NCBI GenBank assembly: GCA_964349045.1
Contig: CAYGFI010000122.1
Coordinates: 1-14,709, forward strand
Reading direction: 5' to 3'
DNA length: 14,709 nt
Source of the DNA: JACJXF01 sp964349045
GTDB lineage: Bacteria; Bacteroidota; Bacteroidia; Bacteroidales; GCA-2748055
Part shown: positions 14,205 to 14,709 of the stretch, piece after piece
Layout of the letters: every line of letters starts with the position of its first letter
Position numbering within the stretch: the first letter of the stretch is position 1
The notes under the pieces: model-generated
What the model was told of the DNA's origin: nothing
Databases searched by the model: none
Seen by the model: the letters and a program-made list of their open reading frames with translations, nothing else
Translations under genes and position numbers: made by a program

Positions 14205-14229
14205 TAGTCAATGCCTAAATAACGTTGAC
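14205..14229 (-). repeat. 25-bp element, right copy (inverted repeat of 31-55)
   Basis: The segment begins TAGTCAATGCC and ends AATAACGTTGAC; its reverse complement equals positions 31-55 with no mismatch. An A/T-run adjoins the outer edge of both copies (AAAAA at 25-29 and seven T at 14230-14236). The heptad tail faces inward in both copies. It is upstream of the TPR gene and could also serve as a regulatory site there. Confidence 0.85.
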
Positions 14230-14324
14230 TTTTTTTGAAATTTATAAATTTTGAATATTGCATTGTCTAAATCTTTCAAAGAATCAGATAGTTTTTCAGA
14301 TATTTGGATTTACAAATCACCTTC

Positions 14325-14709
14325 GTGAAGAACACTATTATAATATTCCTGTTTACTATTTTAATTGCTTTTTCAAAGCCGGTTGAATCACAGGCACAAA
14401 ATGAAGAGCTATACAATCTTTTCGCTCAATGGGAAAAGCTATACTACTCAAACGATTTGATCAATGCAGAAGCAATTTTATTAAAGGTAGTGGAATCGAA
14501 AGAAGCAGTACCGGATGGTTTTCTTATTTCAGCTTATAATAATCTTGGTGTGGTAAACAACCTTTTGGGAAGAAGCCAAAAATCTCTTAGTTATTATGAC
14601 AGGGCTGAACTTTTATGTAAAAAGGATAAACAATCACAAGGAACTTTAGCCATTATTTACTCAAACAAGGCAAGAATTTATAATATTCAAAATGATTATC
14701 CTGCTGCCA
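14325..14709 (+). CDS. Exported TPR-repeat protein, 3' end outside the window
   Basis: An open frame of 128 codons runs off the right edge. A GTG at 14325 is the best start, because the next residues make a Sec signal peptide (MKNTIIIFLFTILIAFSKPV, cleavage near SQAQ at 22-25). A stop codon in frame at 14289-14291 limits any upstream extension. The mature part is helical with tetratricopeptide features: NDLINAEAILLKVVE (43-57), a fuller repeat around AYNNLGVVNNLLGRSQKSLSYYDRAE (70-95) and the start of another, AIIYSNKARIYNIQNDYPAA (109-128). Many Bacteroidota proteins of this type continue into a membrane helix and a histidine kinase or DNA-binding domain; that cannot be seen here. It lies beyond the terminator of the GG peptide, so it is a separate transcript. 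Confidence 0.75.
   Translation, partial: MKNTIIIFLFTILIAFSKPVESQAQNEELYNLFAQWEKLYYSNDLINAEAILLKVVESKEAVPDGFLISAYNNLGVVNNLLGRSQKSLSYYDRAELLCKKDKQSQGTLAIIYSNKARIYNIQNDYPAA

Larger units (their letters stand above)
13957..14324. other. Gap between the GG peptide and TPR genes
   Basis: This 368-bp non-coding gap holds, in order, the intrinsic terminator (13988-14028), about 140 bp of A+T-rich sequence where I see nothing, the degenerate heptad tract (14170-14204), the right 25-bp element (14205-14229) and the presumed promoter of the TPR gene. GATATTTG at 14299-14306 is one mismatch from the -7 consensus but would leave only about a 12-nt leader. No ORF above 15 codons with a plausible start was noticed. 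Confidence 0.5.

Noticed and set aside
31..14229. Composite transposon bounded by the 25-bp elements
   Set aside because: No transposase, integrase or target-site duplication is visible, and the enclosed genes look like ordinary chromosomal genes; kept only as an open question in the findings.

Overview
The window looks like a chromosomal stretch of a Bacteroidota genome, probably an environmental Bacteroidales/Marinilabiliales-type organism. The evidence is the low G+C content, the absence of Shine-Dalgarno sequences, several promoters of the Bacteroidota type (-7 TAnnTTTG), Tat-exported Gfo/Idh/MocA and ThuA proteins, a lipoprotein with an FFSC lipobox and FN3/DUF1566 modules, and a GG-type peptide precursor. 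No rRNA, tRNA, CRISPR array, transposase, integrase or phage gene is visible.

Layout, left to right. (1) A beta-carbonic anhydrase gene (105-728, minus) lies beside a 25-bp element with a tandem heptamer tail. (2) On the plus strand follow a Tat-exported Gfo/Idh/MocA oxidoreductase (994-2295) and a Tat-exported ThuA-like protein (2442-3251), a sugar-modifying pair. (3) A polytopic, possibly GT-C type membrane protein (3350-4786) is 19 bp upstream of a methyltransferase-GT2 fusion protein (4806-6209). Together these suggest a polyprenyl-phosphate-sugar synthase and the membrane transferase that uses its product. (4) A surface lipoprotein with three FN3-like modules and a C-terminal DUF1566 domain (about 6484-7890) has its own promoter.

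(5) A nitrosative-stress or iron-sulfur repair block follows. ric/scdA (8651-9349) and a hemerythrin (8004-8549) run on the minus strand. They are divergent from an aspartate/glutamate racemase-family gene (9495-10202) and a NapH/NosR-like membrane polyferredoxin (10208-11215). Both directions have a TATATTTG -7 box, and a perfect 8-bp dyad lies between them over both -33 regions, so one regulator could plausibly control all four genes.

(6) On the minus strand are a secreted GH5 glycosidase (11246-12247), a Tat-exported sugar isomerase/epimerase (12347-13189) and a small Cys/His protein (13226-13495). The isomerase, the oxidoreductase and ThuA are all exported, which suggests sugar oxidation and isomerisation outside the cytoplasm, perhaps of 3-keto-glycoside type.

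(7) The right end holds a 57-aa GG-leader peptide precursor (13783-13956) with a strong intrinsic terminator, a second copy of the 25-bp element in inverted orientation with its own degenerate heptad tail, and the 5' part of an exported TPR protein that runs off the window (from 14325).

The observations most worth following are the 25-bp element plus heptad-tail repeats at both ends, the shared operator in the ric/racemase divergent promoter with the unexplained racemase-polyferredoxin pair, and the Cys-free Gly/Asp/Pro core of the GG-type peptide.
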